Source: Pseudomonas lini
GTDB taxonomy: Bacteria; Pseudomonadota; Gammaproteobacteria; Pseudomonadales; Pseudomonadaceae
Length of the DNA stretch: 64,000 nt
Direction of reading: 5' to 3'
NCBI RefSeq assembly: GCF_001042905.1
Contig: NZ_JYLB01000005.1
Span: 310,001 to 374,000, forward strand
Positions 25,306 to 35,434 of this stretch are shown here, piece after piece; position 1 is the first letter of the stretch, and the number at the start of each line of letters is the position of its first letter. The notes under the pieces are model-generated. The model saw nothing but the letters and a program-made list of their open reading frames with translations. It was not told where the DNA came from and made no database searches. The translations under genes were made by a program, and so were the position numbers.

Positions 25306-27255
25306 ATGCAGTTCTGGCGACGCAGTATTCAATGGCAGTTGATCCTGAGCATGGGCACCGCCCTGCTGGTCAGTATTCTGATCGTGGTTGGCGTTTATAC
25401 CCTCGTGGTCAATCGCCTTGCCCAGCGCTATCTGGTCGAACAAGCGCTGCCGTCGAGCATCGAAGCGATGCGCAACGATATAGAACGAATCCTCGTTCAA
25501 CCCCTCACCGCCGCCAAGGACATCGCCAGTAACAGCATGGTGCGTGACTGGTTGGCCGCAGGTGAAAACAGTGCCCAGACCGCTGGCTTCGTCAACTATC
25601 TGGAAGGCATCCGCGCCGAGCACAAAGCCTTTACCGCGATTATTATTGGCACCGCGTCCAACCATTACTTCACTGAAAAAGGCCTGGACCGGACCCTCAG
25701 TCGCTCCAATCCAAAGGACGCCTGGTTCTATGCTTTCCTCGACAGCAACCAGCCGCGCACCCTCAATATCGACAATGACACCGCCACCGGCGAATTGGCG
25801 CTGTTCATCGACTTCAAGGTCGAGCAGGCCGGCAAAGTCGTGGGCGTCGCTGGCCTCGGGCTGAGCATGAAAGAGCTGTCGGAGCTGATCCACAATTTCA
25901 ACTTCGGTGAGCGCGGCAAGGTCTATCTCGTGCGTTCCGACGGTTTGATCCAGGTTCATCCCGAGGCGCAATTCAGCGGCAAACGCACGCTGGTCGAACA
26001 GGTCGGCGCCCCGGCGGCGCAAGCGGTCATGGGGCCGCTCTCTACCTCCATCGCGTCCGCCACCAGCAGTTTTGTCCGCGATGGCGAAGATTTTCTGGCG
26101 TTGAGCCTCCCGCTGCGGGATCTGGGCTGGACCCTGGTGGCCGAAGTGCCGCAGTCGCAAATCTATGCCGAAGCCCGTCGCGCGATGTGGATGAGCAGCG
26201 GCATTGGCCTGGCGGTTGCGTTGGTTTGCCTGTTGCTGGTGGTGTTGCTGGCCCGTGGATTGGTGCGACCGATTCGTCAGGTAACAGCGGCGCTGGTAGC
26301 CATCGGTAGCGGTGGTGGAGATTTGACCCACAGGTTAGATTCCAGCCGCGCCGATGAGCTGGGTGACCTCGCTCGCGGCTTCAATCGGTTCCTGGAAAGT
26401 CAGCGCGACATGATCGGCGAAGTCCTGGCCACCAGTGAGCGTTTGCGCACGGCGGTCGGCCAAGTGGCGCGGGTGGTGGACAACACGGCCGAACGCTCAG
26501 GCCGTCAGCAGGAAATGACCGACATGGTCGCCACCGCCGTCCACGAGATGGGCCTGACCGTGCAGGAAATCGCTCAGAACGCCGGCAACGCGGCCGTCGC
26601 TTCGCAAACCGCGCGGGATGAAGCACTGCAGGCGCGGGAGGTGGTGGGCGGGTCGATTCGGCATATTGAGAGCATGTCCGACGAGATTGGCATCGCCGCC
26701 GGTGCGGTGGGCGAGTTGGCCCATCAGGTGGCATCCATCGATCAGGTGTTGGCGGTGATTCGCGGCATTTCCGAGCAGACCAATTTGCTCGCGCTCAACG
26801 CGGCCATCGAAGCGGCGCGGGCCGGGGACATGGGGCGCGGGTTTGCGGTGGTGGCTGATGAAGTGCGGACCCTGGCGCGACGAACTCAATCGTCCACCGA
26901 CGAGATCCAGCAGATGATCGGCAGCCTCAAGCAGGGCGCGGAGAATGCGGTGTTTTCCATGCACGCCGGGCAAGCGGCGACTGGCACGGGTGTTGAGTCG
27001 AGTCAGCGCACCGGGGCGTCGCTGACGGCGATTACCGGGCAGGTCGAGCGCATCAGCGACATGAACCATCAGGTGGCCACGGCGACGGAAGAGCAGTCGG
27101 CGGTGACGGAAGAGATTAACCGGAACGTGCAGGGGATTTCCGACCTGGCGCGAGCGACGGCGGGGGAGGTCAGGGCTTGTCGGGAAGACTGTCAGATGCT
27201 GCAACGGTTGGCGGATGATTTGGCGCGGCAAATGGGTGGGTTTCGGTTGAGCTGA
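25306..27255 (+). CDS. methyl-accepting chemotaxis protein with dCache-type sensor
   Basis: 649 residues from the ATG at 25306, preceded by GGGGGTG; an upstream in-frame start at 25234 would include a palindromic leader. First membrane helix about 14-36, a large periplasmic domain to about residue 300 with Cache blocks (DAWFYAFLDSNQPRTLNIDN, GVAGLGLSMKELSELI, GKVYLVRSDGLIQVHPEAQF), second helix near 305-327, HAMP, and the signalling domain with VIRGISEQTNLLALNAAIEA. Cache sensors bind amino acids, organic acids or polyamines; the ligand is not predictable here. Direction and spacing allow co-transcription with the ZapA-like gene. Confidence 0.93.
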   Translation: MQFWRRSIQWQLILSMGTALLVSILIVVGVYTLVVNRLAQRYLVEQALPSSIEAMRNDIERILVQPLTAAKDIASNSMVRDWLAAGENSAQTAGFVNYLEGIRAEHKAFTAIIIGTASNHYFTEKGLDRTLSRSNPKDAWFYAFLDSNQPRTLNIDNDTATGELALFIDFKVEQAGKVVGVAGLGLSMKELSELIHNFNFGERGKVYLVRSDGLIQVHPEAQFSGKRTLVEQVGAPAAQAVMGPLSTSIASATSSFVRDGEDFLALSLPLRDLGWTLVAEVPQSQIYAEARRAMWMSSGIGLAVALVCLLLVVLLARGLVRPIRQVTAALVAIGSGGGDLTHRLDSSRADELGDLARGFNRFLESQRDMIGEVLATSERLRTAVGQVARVVDNTAERSGRQQEMTDMVATAVHEMGLTVQEIAQNAGNAAVASQTARDEALQAREVVGGSIRHIESMSDEIGIAAGAVGELAHQVASIDQVLAVIRGISEQTNLLALNAAIEAARAGDMGRGFAVVADEVRTLARRTQSSTDEIQQMIGSLKQGAENAVFSMHAGQAATGTGVESSQRTGASLTAITGQVERISDMNHQVATATEEQSAVTEEINRNVQGISDLARATAGEVRACREDCQMLQRLADDLARQMGGFRLS

Positions 27256-27279
27256 CATCGCGTTGATTGTATCGACGCC

Positions 27280-27371
27280 ATCGCGGGCAAGCCCGCTCCC
27301 ACAGGATTTGGGTGTTGAACACATTATCTGTGAACAACAGAGATCCCTGTGGGAGCGGGCTTGCCCGCGAT
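27280..27371. repeat. REPIN of the GTGGGAGCGGGCTTGCC family
   Basis: Perfect 26-base arms at 27280-27305 and 27346-27371 (right arm begins CCTGTGGGAGCGGGCTTGCC), 40 bases apart. It fills the gap between the convergent chemoreceptor and acyl-CoA dehydrogenase genes. Confidence 0.9.
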
Positions 27372-27400
27372 TGGATTTCAGCTACACCACAGAGTTCTAA

Positions 27401-29203
27401 TCAGAACCACTCATCCTGCATGCCCAGACACACATCATCCCGCGCCTCAAGAATCGCCAGTTCATGGTGACAACCCGGCACTTCCCACGTCAGGAAATAC
27501 CGCGCTGCCTGCAGCTTGCCTCTATAGAAGCTCACATCCGCCGCGTTCCCTTTGCCCAACCCTTCCTCCGCACGAATCGCCTGTTCCAGCCAGCGCCACC
27601 CGATCACCGTATGCCCGAACACTTTCAGATACAGCGCCGAGTTCGCCAGGCTGCTGTTGACCTTGCCCTGAGCCAGGTCGGTCAGCAGCCCGATGGTCAC
27701 GGTTTGCAGGCGCGCCACCAGTTTCTCCAGCGGTTCACGCAGCGGCGTCAATGATTCATATGCCTGCGCCCGCCCGGCGGTGTCGGCGATCAGACGGATC
27801 AATTGCTTGAGCCCCGCGCCTCCGTTCTGCGCCAGTTTGCGCCCCAGCAAGTCCAGCGACTGAATGCCGTGAGTCCCTTCGTGAATCGGGTTCAGGCGGT
27901 TGTCGCGGTAGTACTGCTCCACCGGGTACTCACGGGTATAACCGTGGCCACCGAGAATCTGGATCGCCAGTTCGTTGGCCTTCAGGCAAAACTCCGACGG
28001 CCAGGATTTGACGATCGGCGTCAGCAAATCCAGCAGCTCATGGGCCTGTTTACGCTCGGCTTCGTTCTCAAGGGTCGTGGTGTCGTCGAACAGTCGCGCC
28101 GCGTACAAACCGAGGTCGAACGCGCCTTCTACATAAGCCTTCTGGGTCAGCAGCATGCGTTTGACGTCGGCATGCTGAATGATCGCCACCGGTGCGGTGC
28201 TCGGATCCTTGCTATCCGGCACTCGACCTTGCGGCCGCTCGCGGGCGTATTCCAGGGAATACAGGTAACCGGCATAACCCAGCATCACCGCGCCCATGCC
28301 GACGCCGATTCGCGCCTCGTTCATCATCTGGAACATGTAGCTCAAACCGTGGTGCGGCTTGCCCACCAGATAGCCGACACACTCGCCGTTGTCGCCGAAA
28401 TTCAGCGCGGTGGACGTGGTGCCGCGCCAGCCCATCTTGTGGAACAACCCGGCCAGCAATACGTCGTTGCGCTTGCCGAGACTGCCGTCATCATTGACCA
28501 GAAACTTGGGCACGATAAACAGCGAGATGCCCTTCACCCCGGCCGGTGCGTCCGGCAGTTTGGCCAGCACCATGTGCACGATGTTTTCCGACAGCGGGTG
28601 ATCGCCGCCTGAGATGAAAATCTTGTTGCCCTTGAGTCGATAGGTGCCGTCGGACGCAGGCTCCGCGCGTGTACGAATATCCGACAGCGACGAGCCGGCA
28701 TGCGGCTCGGTGAGGGCCATGGTGCCAAAGAAGCGGCCGTCGATCATCGGTTGCAGGAAGCGCTGCTTCTGCTCATCGGTGCCGAAGCTTTCAATCAGGT
28801 TCGCTGCGCCCATGGTCAGGAACGGGTAAGAGGTCGACGCCGCGTTGGCCGACTGAAAGTGCGCAAAGCAAGCTTGCGACAGCAGCGTAGGAAGTTGCAT
28901 GCCGCCGGCATCGAAACTGCGCGCGGCGTTGAGGAAACCGGCTTCGAGGAAGGCATCCACCGCCGGTTTCACTTCCGGAATCAGAATCGCCTGACCGTCC
29001 TCATAGCGCGGTTCGTTCTCGTCGCCCTTGCGGTTGTGCGGGGCGAAGAACTTCTCGGCGATGCTGCGGGCGGTGCCGATAGCCGCATCGAAGGTCTCGC
29101 GATTGTGCTCGGCGAACCGCTCACGCTGGGTCAGGCCCTCGGCATCAAGGACTTCATACAGCTCGAAAGCCAAATTGCGGGAACTGAGCAACGTCTCGGA
29201 CAT
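27401..29203 (-). CDS. acyl-CoA dehydrogenase (large, C-terminally extended type)
   Basis: 600 residues, the long form with a C-terminal extension. FAD and substrate blocks include FGTMALTEPHAGSSLSDIRT, KGNKIFISGGDHPLSENIVH and MMNEARIGVGMGAVMLGYAG. The catalytic Glu is expected in NPIHEGTHGIQSLDLLGRKL. It oxidises an acyl-CoA to the 2-enoyl-CoA using FAD and an electron-transfer flavoprotein. Relatives are annotated variously (AcdA, DmdC-like), and the natural chain length is unknown. No other beta-oxidation genes are adjacent. Confidence 0.92.
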   Translation of the reverse strand: MSETLLSSRNLAFELYEVLDAEGLTQRERFAEHNRETFDAAIGTARSIAEKFFAPHNRKGDENEPRYEDGQAILIPEVKPAVDAFLEAGFLNAARSFDAGGMQLPTLLSQACFAHFQSANAASTSYPFLTMGAANLIESFGTDEQKQRFLQPMIDGRFFGTMALTEPHAGSSLSDIRTRAEPASDGTYRLKGNKIFISGGDHPLSENIVHMVLAKLPDAPAGVKGISLFIVPKFLVNDDGSLGKRNDVLLAGLFHKMGWRGTTSTALNFGDNGECVGYLVGKPHHGLSYMFQMMNEARIGVGMGAVMLGYAGYLYSLEYARERPQGRVPDSKDPSTAPVAIIQHADVKRMLLTQKAYVEGAFDLGLYAARLFDDTTTLENEAERKQAHELLDLLTPIVKSWPSEFCLKANELAIQILGGHGYTREYPVEQYYRDNRLNPIHEGTHGIQSLDLLGRKLAQNGGAGLKQLIRLIADTAGRAQAYESLTPLREPLEKLVARLQTVTIGLLTDLAQGKVNSSLANSALYLKVFGHTVIGWRWLEQAIRAEEGLGKGNAADVSFYRGKLQAARYFLTWEVPGCHHELAILEARDDVCLGMQDEWF

Positions 29204-29290
29204 GGCGGCCTACCTTTTGTTGGAATGGACCGAGTCTAGGCGTGGGGAGGGCGGGGTGAACAGGATGATTGATCTTGGTGATGGAGAAGC

Positions 29291-29366
29291 AAAAGATCGC
29301 AGCCTTCGGCAGCTCCTACAGAGAAACACGATCCCCTGTAGGAGCTGCCGAAGGCTGCGATCTTTT
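29291..29366. repeat. REPIN of the AAAAGATCGCAGCCTTCGGC family
   Basis: Perfect 31-base arms at 29291-29321 and 29336-29366 with a 14-base loop. It lies between the acyl-CoA dehydrogenase start and the putA end. Copies of the same family are at 48241-48317, with half-copies near 47107 and 51945. Confidence 0.9.
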
Positions 29367-29421
29367 GATCTTGCTTCTAAAACACCGGACACCCATTGCA
29401 GGTGCCCGGTCTTATTGCGGT

Positions 29422-32400
29422 TTAACCGATCGTCATCAAACTGGCATTACCCCCCGCCGCCGCGGTATTCACGCTCAACGCCCGCTCGATCACCAAACGC
29501 TCCAGCGCAATGTTGGTCTCTCCCTGCGACAAACCATGAACCCCGACAATCGCGCCGGCACGCTTGGCTACTTGCTGGCAGACCGCACGCAACTGGTCGG
29601 AATGGCCATGATGCAGAACCGCATCAATCACCACCTCATCCTTGGTCCAGTCGGCAACTCGCTTGATCCGCGCCTGGATTTCTTTCGGCAGGCGTGCGAA
29701 CAGTGCCTTGCCCGGTTCAGCGTCCGGCCATACCGCCGAGCCGCCCACGGCCAATACCGCAGCCAGTTGGGTCAGCAAATCGCCTTCGACTTCCGCCAGG
29801 CACAGCACGTGTTCGCGCGGCAGGATGGCGTAGCTGTTGCGCTCGCCGGTCGGGCCAGCCAGTACGCGAGTGATCCCGCTCTGCGATTGCGCCGCGAACT
29901 GTACGCACAGGGTGCTCAAGTCAGCGAACTTGTTGCTGTCGGCCCAGGCTTTCAGCGCGGTCAGCGGTTTGCTTATGGCATCACGCAGACGGACGTCCGG
30001 TGCGGCGATAGCGTCGCCGCGAGCGAAGGATTGTTCGATCGCATCGGTAGGACGTGTCGACAGCAAGCGGTACAGGTACAGCGGACCACCGGCTTTCGGG
30101 CCAGTGCCCGACAGGCCTTCGCCGCCGAACGGTTGCACGCCGACTACGGCGCCGACGATGTTGCGGTTCACATAGACGTTACCGGCGTTGACGTTGTCGA
30201 TCACCTTGGCGATGGTCTCGTCGATGCGGGTGTGTACGCCCAGGGTCAGGCCATAGCCGGACGCGTTGATCTGGCCGATCAGTTGATCGATCTCTTTGCG
30301 CTTGTAGCGAACCACGTGCAGAACCGGACCGAAGATCTCCCGTTGCAGTTCGTCGAAGCTTTCCAGTTCGATCAGGGTCGGCATCACGAAGGTGCCGCGT
30401 TTGACTTCTTCGCTGTTGGCGATTGCCACCTGGTACACGTTGCGACCTTTGTCGCGCATGGCCTGGATGTGCTTCTCGATGCCGGCCTTGGCTTCGGCGT
30501 CGATCACCGGGCCGATGTCCACGGACAGGCGCTCTGGATTACCGAGACGGCATTCAGCCATGGCGCCCTTGAGCATTTCGATGACGCGGTCAGCAGAATC
30601 TTCCTGCAGGCACAACACTCGCAGTGCCGAGCAACGTTGGCCGGCGCTGTCGAAGGCCGACGACACCACGTCGATCACTACTTGTTCGGTCAGTGCCGAA
30701 GAGTCGACGATCATCGCGTTCTGGCCGCCGGTTTCGGCGATCAGCGGAATCGGACGACCCTGAGCATCCAGACGACCGGCGATGTTGCGTTGCAGCAAGC
30801 GAGCGACTTCGGTAGAACCGGTAAACATCACGCCTTTGACGCGATCGTCGCCGACCAGACCGGCGCCGACGGTTTCGCCACGGCCCGGCAGCAGTTGCAG
30901 CACGCCTTCCGGAATCCCGGCCTCGATCAGCAAGCGCACGGCTTGAGCGGCCACCAGCGGGGTTTGTTCCGCAGGTTTGGCCAGTACCGGGTTACCGGCG
31001 GCCAGGGCAGCAGCGACCTGACCACTGAAGATGGCCAGCGGGAAGTTCCACGGGCTGATGCAGACCACTGGACCCAATGGGCGGTGGGCATCGTTGGTGA
31101 AATCGTTGCGTGCCTGCACCGCGTAATAACGCAGGAAGTCCACGGCTTCACGCACTTCGGCGATGGCGTTGGCGAAGGTCTTGCCGGCTTCGCGAGCCAA
31201 CAGGCCCATCAGTGGCTGGATCTCGCCTTCCATCAAATCGGCGGCACGTTCCAGAATCGCGGCGCGCTCGGCGGGCGGGGTGGCCTGCCAGATCGGTGCC
31301 GCTTTCAGGGCGCACTGAATGGCGTTGTCGACGTCTTCGACAGTGGCTTCCTGCACATGGCCAACCACGTCACGCAGATCGGACGGGTTCAGGACGGGCG
31401 CAGGGGGTTCAGTGCTGGACGCGCAACCGAGCATCGGCGCCGCTTTCCAGTTGTTGTGAGCGGTGGCCAGCAGGGCGCACGACAGGGAAGCCAAACGATG
31501 TTCGTTGGCCATGTCGATGCCGCTGGAGTTGGCGCGCTCGGCACCATAAAGATCACGCGGCAGCGGAATACGCGGGTGCGGCAGACCGAAGCCACCTTCC
31601 AGCGTCGCCATCTGCTCGATGCTGGCCACTGGATCGGCCACCAGCTCCTGAATCGAAATAGACTGGTCGGCGATGCGGTTGACGAACGAAGTGTTCGCGC
31701 CGTTTTCCAGCAGGCGACGCACCAGGTACGCCAACAATGTTTCGTGGGTGCCAACCGGTGCGTACACGCGGCACGGACGGTTCAGCTTGCCTTCGGAAAC
31801 TTTGCCTACAACCTGTTCGTACAGCGGTTCACCCATGCCGTGCAGGCACTGGAACTCGTACTGACCGGGGTAATAGTTCTGACCAGCGATGTGGTAAATG
31901 GCTGACAAGGTGTGGGCGTTGTGCGTGGCGAACTGCGGATAAATGACTTCCGGCACCGACAGCAACTTGCGGGCGCAGGCGATGTAGGAAACGTCGGTGT
32001 ACACCTTGCGGGTGTAGACCGGGTAGCCTTCCAGGCCTTCGACCTGGGCGCGCTTGATTTCGCTGTCCCAGTACGCGCCTTTCACCAGGCGGATCATCAG
32101 GCGATGACGGCTGCGGCGAGCCAGGTCGATCACGTAGTCGATCACGTACGGGCAACGCTTCTGGTACGCCTGGATCACGAAGCCGATGCCGTTCCAGCCG
32201 GTCAGTTGCGGCTCGAAGCACAGGCGCTCCAGCAGATCCAGCGACAGCTCGAGGCGGTCGGCTTCTTCGGCGTCGATGTTCAGGCCGATGTCGTATTGCT
32301 TGGCCAGCAGGGTCAGCGACAGCAGGCGCGGGTACAGCTCTTCCATCACGCGCTCGTACTGGGCACGGCTGTAACGCGGGTGCAAGGCGGACAGCTTGAT

Positions 32401-33375
32401 CGAAATGCCCGGGCCTTCATAAATCCCACGTCCGTGGGAGGCTTTGCCGATTGAGTGGATGGCTTGTTCGTACGAGGCCAGGTACTTCTGGGCGTCGTGC
32501 TCGGTGAGTGCAGCTTCACCCAGCATGTCGTAGGAATAGCGGAAGCCCTTGGCTTCGAACTTGCTGGCGTTGGCCAGGGCTTCGGCGATGGTTTCGCCGG
32601 TGACGAACTGCTCGCCCATCAGGCGCATGGCCATGTCGACGCCCTTGCGGATCATCGGCTCGCCGCTCTTGCCGATGATGCGGCTCAGCGACGAAGTCAG
32701 GCCGGCTTCGTTGTGGGTGGCGACCAGTTTGCCGGTCAGCAGCAAGCCCCAAGTGGCAGCGTTGACGAACAGCGACGGGCTGTTGCCCAAGTGCGGCTGC
32801 CAGTTGCCGGTGCTGATTTTGTCGCGAATCAGTGCGTCACGAGTCCCTTTGTCCGGGATGCGCAGCAGCGCTTCGGCGAGGCACATCAGTGCTACGCCTT
32901 CCTGGGACGACAGAGAAAATTCCTGCAACAGACCCTGAACAATCCCGGCACGGCCGCCGGCGCTTTTTTGATTGCGCAGTTTCTCGGCAATCGAGGCGGC
33001 GAGCTTGTTGGTGGCTTCGGCCATCGTGGCCGGCAGGCGCGCCTGCTCGATCAGCATCGGCACCACTTCAGGTTCCGGGCGACGGTAGGCGGCAGTGATA
33101 GAAGCGCGCAGCACCGATTGCGGCAGGATGCTTTCAGCGAATTCCAGGAAGCACTGATGTGCGTGATCAACGTGGATCTCGCCCGCTTCGTCAACTTCCT
33201 TGCCGTTCAAACCGTTCAGCTCGGACAGGGTTGCACCACCCTCGAGTTTTTCCAGGTAATTGAAAATTGCCTGCTTGATCAGCCAGTGCGGCGTGCGATC
33301 AATCGAGGTCGCGGCGGCCTTGAGGCGTTCGCGGGTCGGGTCGTCAAGTTTGACCCCAAGGGTGGTGGTAGCCAT
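29422..33375 (-). CDS. putA: trifunctional PutA: proline dehydrogenase, P5C dehydrogenase and transcriptional repressor
   Basis: 1317 residues from the ATG at 33375, which has an AGGA-containing site upstream. Residues ~1-48 form the ribbon-helix-helix DNA-binding domain (MATTTLGVKLDD, TPHWLIKQAIFNYLEKLEG). The proline dehydrogenase barrel follows, with GPGISIKLSALHPRYSRAQY and LMIRLVKGAYWDSEIKRAQ. The P5C dehydrogenase domain has PLAIFSGQVAAALAAGNPV, FTGSTEVARLLQ, catalytic Glu in ETGGQNAMIVDSS and Cys in AFDSAGQRCSALRVL. A C-terminal domain completes the long form. It converts proline to glutamate at the membrane and, without proline, represses put genes. Six GTTGCA sites in the adjacent gap support autoregulation. 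Confidence 0.97.
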   Translation of the reverse strand: MATTTLGVKLDDPTRERLKAAATSIDRTPHWLIKQAIFNYLEKLEGGATLSELNGLNGKEVDEAGEIHVDHAHQCFLEFAESILPQSVLRASITAAYRRPEPEVVPMLIEQARLPATMAEATNKLAASIAEKLRNQKSAGGRAGIVQGLLQEFSLSSQEGVALMCLAEALLRIPDKGTRDALIRDKISTGNWQPHLGNSPSLFVNAATWGLLLTGKLVATHNEAGLTSSLSRIIGKSGEPMIRKGVDMAMRLMGEQFVTGETIAEALANASKFEAKGFRYSYDMLGEAALTEHDAQKYLASYEQAIHSIGKASHGRGIYEGPGISIKLSALHPRYSRAQYERVMEELYPRLLSLTLLAKQYDIGLNIDAEEADRLELSLDLLERLCFEPQLTGWNGIGFVIQAYQKRCPYVIDYVIDLARRSRHRLMIRLVKGAYWDSEIKRAQVEGLEGYPVYTRKVYTDVSYIACARKLLSVPEVIYPQFATHNAHTLSAIYHIAGQNYYPGQYEFQCLHGMGEPLYEQVVGKVSEGKLNRPCRVYAPVGTHETLLAYLVRRLLENGANTSFVNRIADQSISIQELVADPVASIEQMATLEGGFGLPHPRIPLPRDLYGAERANSSGIDMANEHRLASLSCALLATAHNNWKAAPMLGCASSTEPPAPVLNPSDLRDVVGHVQEATVEDVDNAIQCALKAAPIWQATPPAERAAILERAADLMEGEIQPLMGLLAREAGKTFANAIAEVREAVDFLRYYAVQARNDFTNDAHRPLGPVVCISPWNFPLAIFSGQVAAALAAGNPVLAKPAEQTPLVAAQAVRLLIEAGIPEGVLQLLPGRGETVGAGLVGDDRVKGVMFTGSTEVARLLQRNIAGRLDAQGRPIPLIAETGGQNAMIVDSSALTEQVVIDVVSSAFDSAGQRCSALRVLCLQEDSADRVIEMLKGAMAECRLGNPERLSVDIGPVIDAEAKAGIEKHIQAMRDKGRNVYQVAIANSEEVKRGTFVMPTLIELESFDELQREIFGPVLHVVRYKRKEIDQLIGQINASGYGLTLGVHTRIDETIAKVIDNVNAGNVYVNRNIVGAVVGVQPFGGEGLSGTGPKAGGPLYLYRLLSTRPTDAIEQSFARGDAIAAPDVRLRDAISKPLTALKAWADSNKFADLSTLCVQFAAQSQSGITRVLAGPTGERNSYAILPREHVLCLAEVEGDLLTQLAAVLAVGGSAVWPDAEPGKALFARLPKEIQARIKRVADWTKDEVVIDAVLHHGHSDQLRAVCQQVAKRAGAIVGVHGLSQGETNIALERLVIERALSVNTAAAGGNASLMTIG

Positions 33376-33447
33376 ATTTTTATCCTCATGTTTGCCACGA
33401 CCGCGTGGCATCAGCTGGCGGCAAGATTAGCTGTGCGTCGGTCGAGG

Positions 33448-33686
33448 TGCAACCGGGTGCAACCCTTTTTTTGTCGGAATAATAAGCAGCTCGTCAGGAA
33501 ATTAATTCTGGTACATCCCTCCCGCGCCTGCTTGGTGCTTTTACTTCTAGTGCAACCCGAAAAACGCCCTAAAAAGGAGCAAAAACCGACCCTTTTCAGG
33601 AAAATCCGACTAGGTGCAACTTATTCGTACGAAACTGGTTGCACCTTATTTGCTTTGTTGAATAGCATTCGCGGCCAAGGTGCAAC
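33448..33686. promoter_or_regulatory. putA-putP control region with six PutA-type GTTGCA operators
   Basis: The 461-base gap between divergent putA and putP (33376-33836) contains no gene but six copies of GTTGCA or its complement TGCAAC: 33448, 33458, 33551, 33615, 33638 and 33681 (start positions). The E. coli PutA ribbon-helix-helix domain recognises GTTGCA, and its put control region also holds several such sites. The first two are 10 bp apart, one helical turn, suiting cooperative binding. Promoter boxes were not assigned. Confidence 0.75.
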
Positions 33687-33836
33687 CGGTCAAAAAGATC
33701 GGTGTGCCGGCTGATGGCTTTCCTGGGGAAACATCAGTCATAAATGCGCGGTATCCGGAATCGTCTGTCAAACGTCGTCGTTTGCGAGCGGTTCACCAGC
33801 CGCCGTTACATAAAAACAATGCCAGGGCGTAACTCA

Positions 33837-35321
33837 ATGAGCGTAAGCAATCCAACCCTGATCACGTTCGTGATCTACATCGCAGCAATGGTGCTGATCG
33901 GCTTCATGGCCTATCGCTCCACCAACAACCTTTCTGACTACATTCTGGGCGGTCGTAGCCTGGGCAGCGTCGTGACCGCACTCTCCGCGGGCGCTTCCGA
34001 CATGAGCGGCTGGTTGTTGATGGGCCTGCCAGGTGCTATCTACATGTCCGGTCTTTCCGAAAGCTGGATCGCCATCGGCCTGATCATCGGTGCTTACCTG
34101 AACTGGCTGTTCGTCGCCGGCCGTCTGCGCGTGCAGACCGAGCACAACGGCGATGCACTGACCCTCCCGGATTACTTCTCCAGCCGTTTTGAAGATAAAA
34201 GCGGCTTGCTGCGGATCATCTCCGCGGTCGTGATCCTGGTGTTCTTCACCATCTACTGCGCTTCCGGCATCGTGGCCGGCGCCCGTCTGTTCGAAAGCAC
34301 CTTCGGCATGTCCTACGAGACAGCGCTGTGGGCCGGTGCTGCGGCGACGATTGCCTACACCTTCGTCGGTGGTTTCCTGGCAGTGAGCTGGACTGACACC
34401 GTACAAGCTACGCTGATGATCTTCGCCCTGCTGCTGACGCCGATCATCGTGCTGCTGGCGACCGGCGGCGTCGACACCACGTTCCTGGCCATCGAAGCGA
34501 AAGACGCTAGCAACTTCGACATGCTGAAAAACACCACTTTCATCGGCATCATCTCGCTGATGGGCTGGGGCCTGGGCTACTTCGGCCAGCCGCACATCCT
34601 GGCGCGTTTCATGGCGGCGGATTCGGTCAAGTCGATCGCCAACGCTCGTCGCATCTCCATGACCTGGATGATCCTGTGCCTGGGCGGCACCGTCGCTGTA
34701 GGTTTCTTTGGTATCGCTTACTTCTCGGCGCACCCTGAAGTGGCCGGTCCTGTGACCGAAAACCACGAACGTGTGTTCATCGAACTGGCCAAAATCCTGT
34801 TCAACCCATGGGTTGCCGGTGTGTTGCTGTCGGCCATTCTGGCTGCGGTAATGAGTACCCTGAGCTGCCAGCTGCTGGTGTGCTCGAGCGCCCTGACCGA
34901 AGACTTCTACAAAACCTTCCTGCGTAAAACCGCTTCCCAGATGGAACTGGTCTGGGTTGGTCGTGCCATGGTTCTGCTGGTTGCCCTGATTGCCATCGCT
35001 CTGGCGGCTAACCCGGAAAACCGTGTACTGGGTCTGGTCAGCTACGCTTGGGCTGGTTTCGGTGCCGCTTTCGGTCCGGTCGTCCTGATCTCCGTGATCT
35101 GGAAAGACATGACCCGCAACGGCGCACTGGCCGGCATCCTGGTCGGCGCGATCACCGTGATCGTCTGGAAACACTTCGAACTGCTGGGCTTGTACGAAAT
35201 CATCCCTGGTTTCATCTTCGCCAGCCTGGCGATCTACTTCGTCAGCAAAATGGGCGCACCGACCGCCGGCATGCTTCAGCGCTTTGCCGCGGCCGAGAAG
35301 GATTTCCGCCTGAACAAGTGA
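33837..35321 (+). CDS. putP: sodium/proline symporter PutP
   Basis: 494 residues from the ATG at 33837 (MSVSNPTLITFVIYIAAMVL), the start that matches the usual family N-terminus and length. About 13 membrane helices of the sodium:solute symporter family are visible, with the signature region DMSGWLLMGLPGAIYMSGLS in helix 2, GGFLAVSWTDTVQA, and GWGLGYFGQPHILARFMAA. It imports proline with Na+. It is transcribed away from putA and shares the operator region, so both should be induced by proline through PutA. Confidence 0.97.
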   Translation: MSVSNPTLITFVIYIAAMVLIGFMAYRSTNNLSDYILGGRSLGSVVTALSAGASDMSGWLLMGLPGAIYMSGLSESWIAIGLIIGAYLNWLFVAGRLRVQTEHNGDALTLPDYFSSRFEDKSGLLRIISAVVILVFFTIYCASGIVAGARLFESTFGMSYETALWAGAAATIAYTFVGGFLAVSWTDTVQATLMIFALLLTPIIVLLATGGVDTTFLAIEAKDASNFDMLKNTTFIGIISLMGWGLGYFGQPHILARFMAADSVKSIANARRISMTWMILCLGGTVAVGFFGIAYFSAHPEVAGPVTENHERVFIELAKILFNPWVAGVLLSAILAAVMSTLSCQLLVCSSALTEDFYKTFLRKTASQMELVWVGRAMVLLVALIAIALAANPENRVLGLVSYAWAGFGAAFGPVVLISVIWKDMTRNGALAGILVGAITVIVWKHFELLGLYEIIPGFIFASLAIYFVSKMGAPTAGMLQRFAAAEKDFRLNK

Positions 35322-35360
35322 TGGGGATGAGCTGATGCTCTGATCTTTTGCTGAACATGA

Positions 35361-35400
35361 AAAACGGTCTGCTTCCTTTTGGGGGCGGGCCGTTTTTTTT
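35361..35400 (+). terminator. rho-independent terminator of putP
   Basis: GC-rich stem (CGGTCTGC paired with GCGGGCCG, including G-T pairs) with a 12-base loop, followed by an eight-T run at 35393-35400. It lies 40 bases after the putP stop. Confidence 0.85.
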
Positions 35401-35434
35401 GTTTTGGGGAAAGGTTTGGTGTCAGTACTGACGC

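Noticed and set aside
29269..31905. 878-codon open frame on the plus strand opposite putA
   Set aside because: PutA on the minus strand is unmistakable over its full length; the opposite frame is a by-product of high third-position GC and has no recognisable domain.
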